A DNA stretch of 7,984 nucleotides from Desulfobacteraceae bacterium (GTDB lineage Bacteria; Desulfobacterota; Desulfobacteria; Desulfobacterales; UBA5616): assembly GCA_030620375.1 (NCBI GenBank), contig JAUXEW010000133.1, positions 1 through 7,984 of the forward strand, read 5' to 3'. Below, one piece after another: positions 1 through 5,646 of this stretch; position 1 is the stretch's first letter; each line of letters starts with the position of its first letter. A model generated the notes under the pieces. The model was given only the letters and a program-made list of their open reading frames with translations. It had not been told where the DNA came from and did not search any database. The translations under genes were made by a program, and so were the position numbers.

Positions 1-78
1 AATACGTTGAGGATAGGCGGCGGCGGCTGGAACTTCGAAGGTGTATTCGACAATGTAAAGCTGACGTTTATAGAGTAA
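1..78 (+). CDS. C-terminal fragment of a LamG-like (concanavalin A-like lectin) protein
   Basis: The reading frame that begins at base 1 is open for 25 codons and ends at TAA 76-78. The peptide contains RIGGGGWNFEGVFDNVKLTF, the kind of ending seen in LamG/concanavalin A-like lectin folds, where a last strand reads roughly 'F.G.IDNV.L'. Such domains usually belong to secreted or surface proteins. It is the only gene in the window on the plus strand, and it converges on the minus-strand gene ending at 306 or 150. The body of the protein lies outside the window, so the total length and any signal peptide are unknown. The assignment rests on about 20 residues and is tentative. Confidence 0.5.
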   Translation, partial: NTLRIGGGGWNFEGVFDNVKLTFIE

Positions 79-85
79 CTTCAAT

Positions 86-147
86 GCGTTCCGGATGCCG
101 GATCAAGTCCGGCATGACGATTTCGAGCCTTTTTACGAGGTTGTCAA
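86..147. repeat. Interspersed intergenic repeat with 8-bp hairpin
   Basis: A perfect inverted repeat, ATGCCGGA (95-102) and TCCGGCAT (108-115) with loop TCAAG, is followed by TGACGATTTCGAG and CTTTTTACGAGG. From memory, 'CCGGATCAAGTCCGGCATGACG' followed by 'TTTTTACGAG' is a common dispersed intergenic element in deltaproteobacterial genomes; I cannot count copies here. It lies between convergent genes, where the hairpin might also act as a terminator. However, the T-run comes about 17 bases after the stem on the plus strand and there is none on the minus strand, so it is not a canonical intrinsic terminator. Confidence 0.5.
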
Positions 148-149
148 TA

Positions 150-305
150 TTATAATATAGGACGATTTAAAACGCTATGTCTTGCTGAAAAATCAAAATT
201 TTTCATCTCTTTTTTTACAATTTTTCTTGAGGGACATTGGTGGAGGCATTTTCCGCAAAAGTCTCCACAGATCAGCCCGAAGCAGTTATCTAACATTGGT
301 TTGTC
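150..305 (-). other. In-frame continuation beyond the TAG carrying a second Fe-S motif
   Basis: After TAG 306-308 the same frame stays open for 51 codons to TAA 150-152. It contains C278-x4-C283-x3-C287-x2-C290-x3-C294-P in the numbering of a read-through product, which would be 321 residues including the TAG position. In the paralogue at 6747-5647 the second cluster motif (C285, C288, C292) follows a similar '..D.K..' segment at a matching place. This makes the continuation very likely a true part of the ancestral protein. Possible explanations are a nonsense mutation, a sequencing error, or a recoded amber codon such as pyrrolysine. TAG also ends thiM, tetR and the gene at 4176 here, so TAG clearly serves as an ordinary stop as well. 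Confidence 0.6.
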
Positions 306-1115
306 CTACATGTGGACTTTATCACCGGCCAATGAGTCCTCCACAAGGGTAAGTAGTTTCCCCGGACCTTCGGGTAGGGTAAATTCGCTTTTCCCCCCTG
401 CCCCTTTAATCATAGCCGAGATGGCATAACTGCAACGTATATTGTCGTGAACGCCGTACTTGAACTCTTTGCCCCCAACGGTACAGCTCTGGAATTCATC
501 TTTTGATATGGCTTCCGCCGGGCATATTTTAGAACACTTATGATCGCATAAATCCGGCCGGCAGACCTTGGGCCCATCATACATCGGGGTGGGTTCGAGC
601 TCTGCAGATGTAAGAAGTGAATTGTAACGCTGCATCGAACCAAATTCCGGGGTCAGGGCAAGACCGTTCCAGCCGAATTCCGCAATGCCCGAGGCAACGG
701 CGGCATGTCGGTGGGAGAATTCCGCTTTCCATTCACCGGTCTCAATTGTCGTGTCAAAATATTTGGCCATGCTGGTCGTCCATGTTGGCAAAAAGGCGAG
801 GGTTCTATACCCTTTATATTCAAGGGCCTTGGCCATTCTATTGACTATCCTGGAACTCTCGATATTGGTAAGGCCATATCCGTAAAACAGATACGGGGTC
901 ATGGTTTTTTTCATTTCTGCCTGTTCACCCCATACGGTTGCCATCTCATCAAAAATATGCAGCCCGATGGATATGACGGTCTTGCATTCGGGCATAAAAT
1001 CTGTCGGCCGGTGACCTTCAGGGGCGTTGTTAAGCCTTTCAACCGGTGCTATGCCGACCAGGTCAGCTCCCCATTCCAATAGTTTGTCGATTACACTTTT
1101 CGTCAATTTGTCCAT
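306..1115 (-). CDS. QueG/RdhA-like 4Fe-4S protein, 269 residues, ends at an in-frame TAG
   Basis: This protein belongs to the wider group related to epoxyqueuosine reductase and reductive dehalogenase. The stretch RHAAVASGIAEFGWNG (residues 136-151), followed by LTPEFGS and an 'LLTSAELEP' segment, is the typical core of that group. A 4Fe-4S motif follows as C185-x4-C190-x3-C194-x3-C198-P, with further cysteines at 211 and 228. No Tat or Sec signal peptide is visible, so it is probably cytoplasmic. AAAGGAG 8 bases before the ATG supports the start. It lies 153 bases downstream of thiM on the same strand. Relatives carry a second Fe-S motif further on; here it lies beyond the TAG at 306-308, still in frame (see 150-305). 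The substrate is unknown. True QueG function is doubtful, because the second cluster is missing and a paralogue (6747-5647) sits nearby. Confidence 0.8.
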   Translation of the reverse strand: MDKLTKSVIDKLLEWGADLVGIAPVERLNNAPEGHRPTDFMPECKTVISIGLHIFDEMATVWGEQAEMKKTMTPYLFYGYGLTNIESSRIVNRMAKALEYKGYRTLAFLPTWTTSMAKYFDTTIETGEWKAEFSHRHAAVASGIAEFGWNGLALTPEFGSMQRYNSLLTSAELEPTPMYDGPKVCRPDLCDHKCSKICPAEAISKDEFQSCTVGGKEFKYGVHDNIRCSYAISAMIKGAGGKSEFTLPEGPGKLLTLVEDSLAGDKVHM

Positions 1116-1268
1116 TTAATTTCTCCTTTCCATGGTTTTCGTGAAGACAGGCATTTTCCACCTGTTTCTTGACGGTTCCCTTCTTACTGCTGATAGCGAT
1201 TGAATCGATCTTCCTCCGGACTCCTTTCCGATGAGAAAAATCCCGTAACTTGCGCTGAGATTCGTCAT

Positions 1269-2075
1269 CTATTCATTTTGAATCTTACAGCCGGCCTTCA
1301 GTTTTTCCGGTGTAATGGTGTAAAGCGCATCGAGCATTTGAATCATAAAGCTTCCCGGGGCAGATGCGGCTTCACCGGCGATTTCCCCGGCCAGCCCGAA
1401 AAATGCCAGGGCGGTTGCCGTGGCACTGAACGGATCATCATCGACCGCCAGAAAGGCTCCGATGGTAACGGTAGCGGTGCAGCCGGTTCCGGTAACACGG
1501 GCCATCAGCGGATGGCCGTTCGACACCCGGACCATCCGGTTGCCATCGGTAATCAGATCTACAGGACCGGTGATCGCCAGGGTGGTTTGCAGCTCTTGCG
1601 CCAGAATGCCGGCGGTTTTGGCTGCTTCCTCGACGGAATGAAGCGCATCAACCCCTTTAGTTGTTGAGTTTGCGTGCCTTAAGGACAGTATTTCCGAAGG
1701 ATTGCCCCGGATGACACTGATTCGCATTTGCTCAATAATTTTTTTGGCGGCGTCCGTTCGCAACGGTGTGGCACCTGCGCCCACAGGGTCCAGGATAATC
1801 GGGGTACCCTTTTCCGATGCCTTTTTACCGGCTTTGATCATAGAGGCGATCCAATCGTCGGTCAGGGTGCCGATGTTCAAAACCAGTGCGCCGGCAAATG
1901 ATACCATGTCTTGCACTTCATTTTCAGCATGGGCCATCACCGGAGAGGCCCCCATGGCCAGCAGGGCGTTGGCCGTGTAATTCATGACAACATAGTTGGT
2001 GATGTTGTGAATGAGCGGTTTTTTTTCTCTGAGGATCGTCAGATTTTCAGCTGCCTTTTCAGCCAGTGTCGCCAT
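1269..2075 (-). CDS. thiM: Hydroxyethylthiazole kinase
   Basis: ThiM phosphorylates the C5 hydroxyl of 4-methyl-5-(2-hydroxyethyl)thiazole with ATP, salvaging the thiazole half of thiamine in the cytoplasm. With the start at 2075 the product has 268 residues, normal for the family. Signature stretches are the N-terminal PLIHNITNYVVMN, LDPVGAGAT, RGNPSEI, and VTGTGCTATV with the catalytic cysteine at residue 199 (equivalent to B. subtilis Cys198). An upstream ATG at 2108 is in frame but has no ribosome binding site, whereas 2075 has GGGAGG 7 bases upstream and matches the usual ThiM N-terminus. No thiD or thiE neighbour is present, and no TPP riboswitch consensus (CUGAGA, ACCUGAUC) is seen upstream. 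It lies between tetR and the Fe-S gene at 1115, an unusual place for a salvage kinase. Confidence 0.95.
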   Translation of the reverse strand: MATLAEKAAENLTILREKKPLIHNITNYVVMNYTANALLAMGASPVMAHAENEVQDMVSFAGALVLNIGTLTDDWIASMIKAGKKASEKGTPIILDPVGAGATPLRTDAAKKIIEQMRISVIRGNPSEILSLRHANSTTKGVDALHSVEEAAKTAGILAQELQTTLAITGPVDLITDGNRMVRVSNGHPLMARVTGTGCTATVTIGAFLAVDDDPFSATATALAFFGLAGEIAGEAASAPGSFMIQMLDALYTITPEKLKAGCKIQNE

Positions 2076-2082
2076 AATGTAA

Positions 2083-2088
2083 CCTCCC
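2083..2088 (-). promoter_or_regulatory. Ribosome binding site that fixes the thiM start
   Basis: GGGAGG on the minus strand lies 7 bases before ATG 2075. It supports this start over the in-frame ATG at 2108, which has no purine-rich sequence upstream. Confidence 0.8.
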
Positions 2089-2097
2089 GGATATGAG

Positions 2098-2199
2098 TTA
2101 GTGTCCATCCGGAAACGGCATCTTTTGGCCCAGAGCTACGTAGACCCGAATGCCGTCGCCGAAATATTTTTCAAAAAGGGGCAGGGCGAAGCGCCGCAT
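2098..2199 (-). CDS. Possible small ORF or gene remnant, 33 codons, unrecognised
   Basis: The frame reads MRRFALPLFEKYFGDG and continues IRVYVALGQKMPFPDGH to TAA 2098-2100. It is open further upstream to a TAG at 2245-2247, giving about 48 codons without a stop. The composition (FEKYFGDG, hydrophobic strand IRVYVAL, polar tail) looks like real protein rather than a random frame, and resembles the C-terminus of a larger protein. There is no ribosome binding site before the ATG at 2199 and no sign of the N-terminal part, since tetR ends at 2309. It may be a decayed gene end left by a rearrangement, or chance. I do not recognise the family. Confidence 0.3.
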   Translation of the reverse strand: MRRFALPLFEKYFGDGIRVYVALGQKMPFPDGH

Positions 2200-2308
2200 A
2201 TGGGGACGTCTGAAGCGATATTGTTTTTCAATTTCGTGATAATTCTAACAACATGTATGAGTTGAGAATAGCCGGCGCATCGTTGTTTTCCAATAATGGG
2301 GGGGACGA

Positions 2309-2890
2309 CTATTTTAAAACCTTTCCGAAAATCATATCAAAAAAGGCGTCTTGTGGCGATGTGGTTTTCGTCACCTTCATCAACAGCAGGGTCCCTTCCC
2401 AACTGGAAAATAGAAATTCGGAAAGTGCATCGACATTCGCGGATGCATCAAGTTCCTTTTCCGCCCTTGCACTTTCAAGCAACGCCGTAATTTGTCGTTT
2501 TATCCCGGTTATGGTCTCATCAAGTTTTACGCGAAAGCTTTCGTTTATGTCGGCCATTTCCAGAGAAAGATTGCCGATGGGACAGCCGCCCTTGAAATCA
2601 TTCATTTCAAGCACTTTAAACGACCAGTCAAACATGAGTCTCAGCCTTTCCAGACTGGAGGACACGCCCTTTTCATTTACATACCCGACCATGCTGTCGG
2701 ATATTAATTTGCTGTAATAATCAATAAGTTCAATGCCGAATGCTTCCTTGCTGCCAAAATAAAAATAGAAGGATCCCTTGGGAATGCCGGCGGCTTTTAA
2801 CAGCTCCTGAATTCCGGTATGGTGATATCCTTTTTTAAGAACAATATCCGCCCCGGTTGCCAGAATTTTTTCTTTTATATTTGTTTTCAT
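2309..2890 (-). CDS. TetR-family regulator, NemR-like, with conserved redox-sensing Cys/Lys pair
   Basis: The product is 193 residues, normal for TetR. Residues 8-52 form the DNA-binding domain: ILATGADIVLKKGYHHTGI, then ELLKAAGIPKGSFYFYF and SKEAFG, very close to E. coli NemR (ELLKTAEVPKGSFYHYF, SKEAFG). In the ligand domain, GGCPIGNLSLEMAD aligns with NemR SGCLTVKLSAEVCD, putting Cys103 on NemR Cys106; LLLMKVTK aligns with NLQAKISR, putting Lys172 on NemR Lys175. In E. coli this pair senses reactive chlorine species and electrophiles. The gene begins 100 bases after the selenoprotein ORF stop and lacks a strong ribosome binding site or clear promoter of its own, so it may be co-transcribed and control itself. 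Likely targets are the two GACCGGTC sites near 5414-5453. It ends at a TAG; the frame beyond shows no domain. Confidence 0.9.
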   Translation of the reverse strand: MKTNIKEKILATGADIVLKKGYHHTGIQELLKAAGIPKGSFYFYFGSKEAFGIELIDYYSKLISDSMVGYVNEKGVSSSLERLRLMFDWSFKVLEMNDFKGGCPIGNLSLEMADINESFRVKLDETITGIKRQITALLESARAEKELDASANVDALSEFLFSSWEGTLLLMKVTKTTSPQDAFFDMIFGKVLK

Positions 2891-2929
2891 GGGATAATAA
2901 GGTAAATGATTTCAGCGCATATACCTTCC

Positions 2930-2984
2930 GGGGAGCAATTGGTTCCTCTTCGCTCCACCCGTCCTACTGTTCAACTAATTCCCC
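2930..2984 (-). repeat. Imperfect inverted repeat between the selenoprotein ORF and tetR
   Basis: On the minus strand GGGGAATTAGTT (2984-2973) and AACCAATTGCTCCCC (2944-2930) can form an interrupted stem with a loop of about 28 bases. No T-run follows, so it is not a standard intrinsic terminator. It could attenuate read-through into tetR or stabilise the upstream mRNA. Its significance is uncertain. Confidence 0.3.
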
Positions 2985-2990
2985 TTCTAC

Positions 2991-4118
2991 TCACACATTT
3001 CTTTTCGGCAGCGGATTCGCCAGATCATTGATCATGCGTTCCACGAATTCCCGGGTATCCGCCGGGGGTTCCGTAACTTCACTTCGCTTTTCCAGAACGA
3101 TGGATTCTGTGGGACACTTGAATGCGCAGACCCCGCATCCGATGCACAGGTCCTCTTTGAGCACCGCAATTTTTCCAACCTTGTTGTTGGCGGTTTCCGA
3201 TGCATTCAGCTCGATGGCTTCCATTGGACATCTTTTCACGCACAATCCGCACCCTTTGCAGGATTCCGGATGAGTGACCGCCCTGTAGTTGGAAACATCT
3301 ATGCTTTTTCCATGATCGAATTCGTGATATGCCTTGAACCACATACAGCAGTCCTTGCAGCAGTTTCAGATGGTGTCCACGGGTTCGGCCCAGTTGCTAA
3401 CCCCATGGACCAGACCGGCGTCGGCGCATTTTAGCAGCAGATCGCGGCATTCTTCCCGGGTCAATTCCCGGCCATGGCCGTCCTCCACCATGTAGCGGGC
3501 AAAATCACCGAAATGAATGCAATTCTCTTCAAACGGATAGTGAACGCAGTTTTCATGGTCCGGATCCAGGTTGTGCTTGGCCTTGCAGGAGCAGTTGCCC
3601 ACACAGAAAAAATCCTGGTCGTCAAGCACCGCCAAAACATCTTCAAAAGGCATCACGCCACGGGTGTCCTCAATGACCGTCTCAACGGGAAGTGTCCGCA
3701 AACCCCTTGTATGGGTGTGGGCAAAGCGTTCAAAATACGAGCCGAAAGTTTTGTTCAACAGTGGTGCCATGACATAATGCTCGGAATTTCTTCCGCCGCC
3801 CCAATACACCGATCTGTAGAATACGAGAAACGGATCGCACAGCCGGTAGCGGTAGGCGCCGTGTCTGAAAATCTTCCAGACCACCCCTTTTTTAGCCAAT
3901 GCATCCAGACGGGGCTTTAAGTCATCAATTTTTATCTGCTTGATTTCAGCCAGATCCCCTATGGTTTTTTCATCAAACGGGATGCCGGTCAGCAACTCCG
4001 CATCTTCAGGCGTATACCGGGCCATTATGAGGGCTTTATCTTCTTCGGTGTCCGGCACACCCATGGGGGAAGTATTCAGCCATTGAATAAATTTTTCATA
4101 AACATCTTCTTTAGCCAT
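2991..4118 (-). CDS. Predicted selenoprotein: winged-helix-like / Cys-Sec site / 2x[4Fe-4S] ferredoxin, 375 residues
   Basis: Translation from ATG 4118 (GGGAG upstream) runs 250 codons to TGA 3366-3368 and continues in the same frame for 124 more to TGA 2991-2993. Reading the first TGA as selenocysteine gives 375 residues. The protein is collinear with its upstream paralogue (5249-4176): U251 falls on Cys251, C253 on C253, C258 on C258, and the first ferredoxin motif is C287, C290, C293, C297 in both. The second motif is C325, C328, C331, C335. Residues about 50-85 look like a winged helix (TIGDLAEIKQIKIDDLKPRL). A central site has C176-x-C178, C191 and C200. The Sec region reads VDTI-U-NCCKDCC, which with the central cysteines could bind an extra metal or cluster. 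The second TGA is a true stop, since the paralogue ends at a similar point. The reaction is unknown; electron transfer or thiol/selenol redox chemistry is inferred. Without recoding it appears as two ORFs, 4118-3366 and 3344-2991. Confidence 0.8.
3327..3368 (-). promoter_or_regulatory. Recoded UGA (selenocysteine) codon and candidate bacterial SECIS hairpin
   Basis: The UGA is at 3366-3368. Downstream in the mRNA, GUAUGU (3346-3341) pairs with GCAUAU (3332-3327) to give a 6-bp stem with apical loop GGUUCAAG (3340-3333). The loop starts 25 bases after the UGA and begins with GG. This fits the usual description of bacterial SECIS elements: a hairpin inside the ORF shortly after UGA, with G at the first loop positions. 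The stem contains G-U pairs and is not strong. An alternative fold pairing AACUGC right after the UGA with GUGGUU is also possible. No folding program was run. Confidence 0.55.
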
Positions 4119-4175
4119 GCTTTCTCCCTTTTCGCGCTTTGTTATAATCTTTCGTAAGGCGTTCTCCTGAATATA

Positions 4176-5249
4176 CTATGCCGCTTTTATGGCTTCTTTC
4201 AATGCCTTCGCATCCTTGGGCGGTTCCGCAAATCCGGGTTTGTTCACCATGGTGATAGCCTCTGTCGGGCAGCCGGTTGCACAAACAGCGCATCCAAAAC
4301 ACCTGTCAAGGTCAACTTCCGGCACATCATCCTGACCCAAGACAAGGGCTTCGGCCGGGCATCGCTCAATGCAGGTTTCACATGCCGTACACAGTTCCGC
4401 ATCAAATCGAGGTTCAAAACCCGAATTAAACCCCACACCGGGTTTAGGCTGGGAAAGCGCGTTCTGTACCACAACACAATGCCAGCGGTCACAGTTGCAG
4501 ACAAAACCGACATCTTCTGCCGTATTTTGGCTCATGTGGATAAGACCGGCCTCCTCCGATCGATTCAGGATTCCTCTGGCCTCTTCCTTGCTCAACTTTT
4601 TGGCTCCCAATCTTTCAATGGCATACTGCGCGCCTATTCCAAATTGCATGCAGACGTCATTGGGTATTCCATGGAGATCTTCACCCCTTAAGTCTGCCGA
4701 ATGACGGCAAAAACAGGTGCTAACGGCGATGGGTTCGGATTTGTCGATAATAGTTTGTACCTGATCATAGGTGTGGACGGTGCTCCCGGATTCAATGGCG
4801 CTGTCAACCGTAATGACCCTTGTCGTGGGAAACTTTACTTCAGCGACACCCTCAACAGCTTCATAGGCCTTTTTATAATCGTACATGAGTCTGGCAATTT
4901 TTTTGTCCCTCTCCGTCGTTTTCCCGGTCATGAGCTGAAATTCCAAAATCCCGGGCATAAACGGGGCTGCCATATAAAACTGTGTTGACTCCATTTTTAC
5001 GGCCATACAAAGTCCCTTGTTCGCCATTGCCTCAAGGATGCTTTCAATATCACCTTCGTCCCTTCCCATCGCTTTTGCCACGTCTTTTGCGGTAAAAGGC
5101 CCTCTGGGCATGGCATTATTCACTTCGGCTTCTTCGGGTGTGAACATTACTTCCACCATTTCATAAAATTCGGGGATGTCCGCACCGGCATAACCGCCAC
5201 CACGCTTTTTCATGACTTCCAGTAATTGTTTGTATACTTCCTTATTCAT
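4176..5249 (-). CDS. Cys paralogue of the selenoprotein: winged-helix-like / Cys site / 2x[4Fe-4S] ferredoxin, 357 residues
   Basis: First gene after the operator-controlled promoter. It starts at ATG 5249 with GGAGG 10 bases upstream. Residues about 50-85 (GPFTAKDVAKAMGRDEGDIE and onward) look like a winged helix. Cysteines 179, 181 and 200 (TCFCRHS, NDVCMQFG) and 251, 253 and 258 (GFVCNCDRWHC) form a separate cysteine site. The C-terminus holds two classic clusters, C287-x2-C290-x2-C293-x3-C297-P and C317-x2-C320-x2-C323-x3-C327-P. No signal peptide or membrane segment is seen, so a soluble cytoplasmic redox protein is likely. It is 57 bases upstream of its paralogue at 4118 and clearly co-transcribed with it. 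I know of similar uncharacterised Fe-S proteins in sulfate reducers but cannot give a reaction. The winged helix may be structural rather than DNA-binding. Confidence 0.85.
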   Translation of the reverse strand: MNKEVYKQLLEVMKKRGGGYAGADIPEFYEMVEVMFTPEEAEVNNAMPRGPFTAKDVAKAMGRDEGDIESILEAMANKGLCMAVKMESTQFYMAAPFMPGILEFQLMTGKTTERDKKIARLMYDYKKAYEAVEGVAEVKFPTTRVITVDSAIESGSTVHTYDQVQTIIDKSEPIAVSTCFCRHSADLRGEDLHGIPNDVCMQFGIGAQYAIERLGAKKLSKEEARGILNRSEEAGLIHMSQNTAEDVGFVCNCDRWHCVVVQNALSQPKPGVGFNSGFEPRFDAELCTACETCIERCPAEALVLGQDDVPEVDLDRCFGCAVCATGCPTEAITMVNKPGFAEPPKDAKALKEAIKAA

Positions 5250-5413
5250 AATCGCATTACCTCCGTTCTTTTGTTAAAGCAGAAAATTACCACATACCAT
5301 TAAGACTTGCTTTATCTTTTTGACAGCCTGCTGTACATATCCGGGATCAAAGCCGATTATTATCCTTTGAAATGTTAAACAGATATTTTCAATTCCGCTT
5401 CCTGCCCCTTAGA

Positions 5414-5423
5414 CGACCGGTCG
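5414..5423. promoter_or_regulatory. Operator 2, CGACCGGTCG palindrome
   Basis: This perfect 10-bp palindrome is flanked by TTA on the left and TAG two bases further out on the right. It shares CGACCGGTC with the minus-strand reading of operator 1, and the two centres are 31 bp apart, about three helical turns. It falls about 10-20 bases into the predicted transcript. The core resembles the TAGACC..GTC boxes I recall for LmrA/YxaF- and NemR-type TetR proteins. Confidence 0.6.
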
Positions 5424-5439
5424 CTTAGATTCAGGATTA

Positions 5440-5468
5440 ATATTAGACCGGTCGACTATTATAGTCAA
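5440..5468 (-). promoter_or_regulatory. Sigma70-type promoter of the Fe-S/selenoprotein operon
   Basis: On the minus strand TTGACT (5468-5463) is followed by a 17-base spacer and TAATAT (5445-5440). Start of transcription is expected near 5433, leaving a leader of about 185 bases before ATG 5249. The spacer contains operator 1 and the early transcript operator 2, the layout expected for repression by steric block. No second promoter or leader ORF of note is seen in the leader. Confidence 0.65.
5446..5453. promoter_or_regulatory. Operator 1, GACCGGTC within the promoter spacer
   Basis: The palindrome GACCGGTC has outer matches (TAT on the left, ATA-type bases on the right), giving TTAGACCGGTCGACTA on the plus strand. 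It sits between the -35 and -10 elements, so a bound TetR dimer would exclude RNA polymerase. The tetR gene encoded further down the same strand is the likely partner (inference). Confidence 0.65.
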
Positions 5469-5528
5469 GCTGTTTTTTTCAATTTAAGAAATGCCCTTTC
5501 CCCCCTGTTCACCAGCTTACGCTGTAAC

Positions 5529-5621
5529 TTAACCAACAGCAGGGTTTGGACTTCAATTTCTTTCCGAAAATATGGAATAGGGAGGGCCGACCTGACCGAT
5601 TAACCGATCATATTTTGCCAT
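5529..5621 (-). pseudogene. N-terminal remnant of a MaoC/FAS1-like dehydratase gene
   Basis: ATG 5621 is preceded by AGAGG and lies 25 bases after the QueG/RdhA-like gene, the position of a next gene in an operon. The peptide MAKYDRLIGQVGPPYSIF plus SERN resembles the start of FAS1-like/MaoC hot-dog dehydratases ('..LIGKE.PP...EVERGKIREFA..'). It stops at TGA 5553-5555. The next codons read SPNPAVG, reminiscent of the 'D.NP.Y' element that comes later in these proteins, and end at TAA 5529-5531. The rest of the gene is missing. I infer a deletion or rearrangement that placed the operator-controlled promoter next to this stub. The family match rests on a short peptide. Confidence 0.4.
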
Positions 5622-5646
5622 CCTGAACCTCTTTTCGATTATCGTC

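Noticed and set aside
95..115. CRISPR repeat or attachment site at the left-edge hairpin.
   Set aside because: There is a single copy with no spacers, integrase or tRNA nearby; it fits a dispersed intergenic repeat better.
2231..2311. Continuation of the tetR frame beyond its TAG for 26 codons.
   Set aside because: The 193-residue protein is already full length compared with NemR, and the added sequence shows no domain.
2964..2993. The second TGA of the selenoprotein frame (2991-2993) could also be recoded, adding VEGELVEQ before TAG.
   Set aside because: The paralogue ends at a comparable place, the addition has no cysteine homology, and the hairpin after it has a very large loop unlike a SECIS.
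2857..3273. Long open frames on the plus strand opposite the ferredoxin, thiM, tetR and Fe-S genes.
   Set aside because: They are antisense shadows of well-supported genes and show no domains or ribosome binding sites of their own.
2991..3344. Separate 117-residue ferredoxin starting at ATG 3344.
   Set aside because: This ATG has no ribosome binding site. The frame upstream is continuous with the preceding gene except for the TGA, and the NCCKDCC segment before the ATG matches the paralogue.
4118..4178. The TAG ending the 357-residue gene is in frame with the next gene (19 codons to its ATG), so read-through would fuse the two paralogues.
   Set aside because: The upstream protein ends naturally for its domain, and the next gene has its own good ribosome binding site. 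A shared frame occurs by chance in one of three cases.
5529..5555. TGA in the dehydratase stub read as selenocysteine.
   Set aside because: Only seven codons follow before TAA, no hairpin of SECIS type is evident, and the family has no cysteine at this place.
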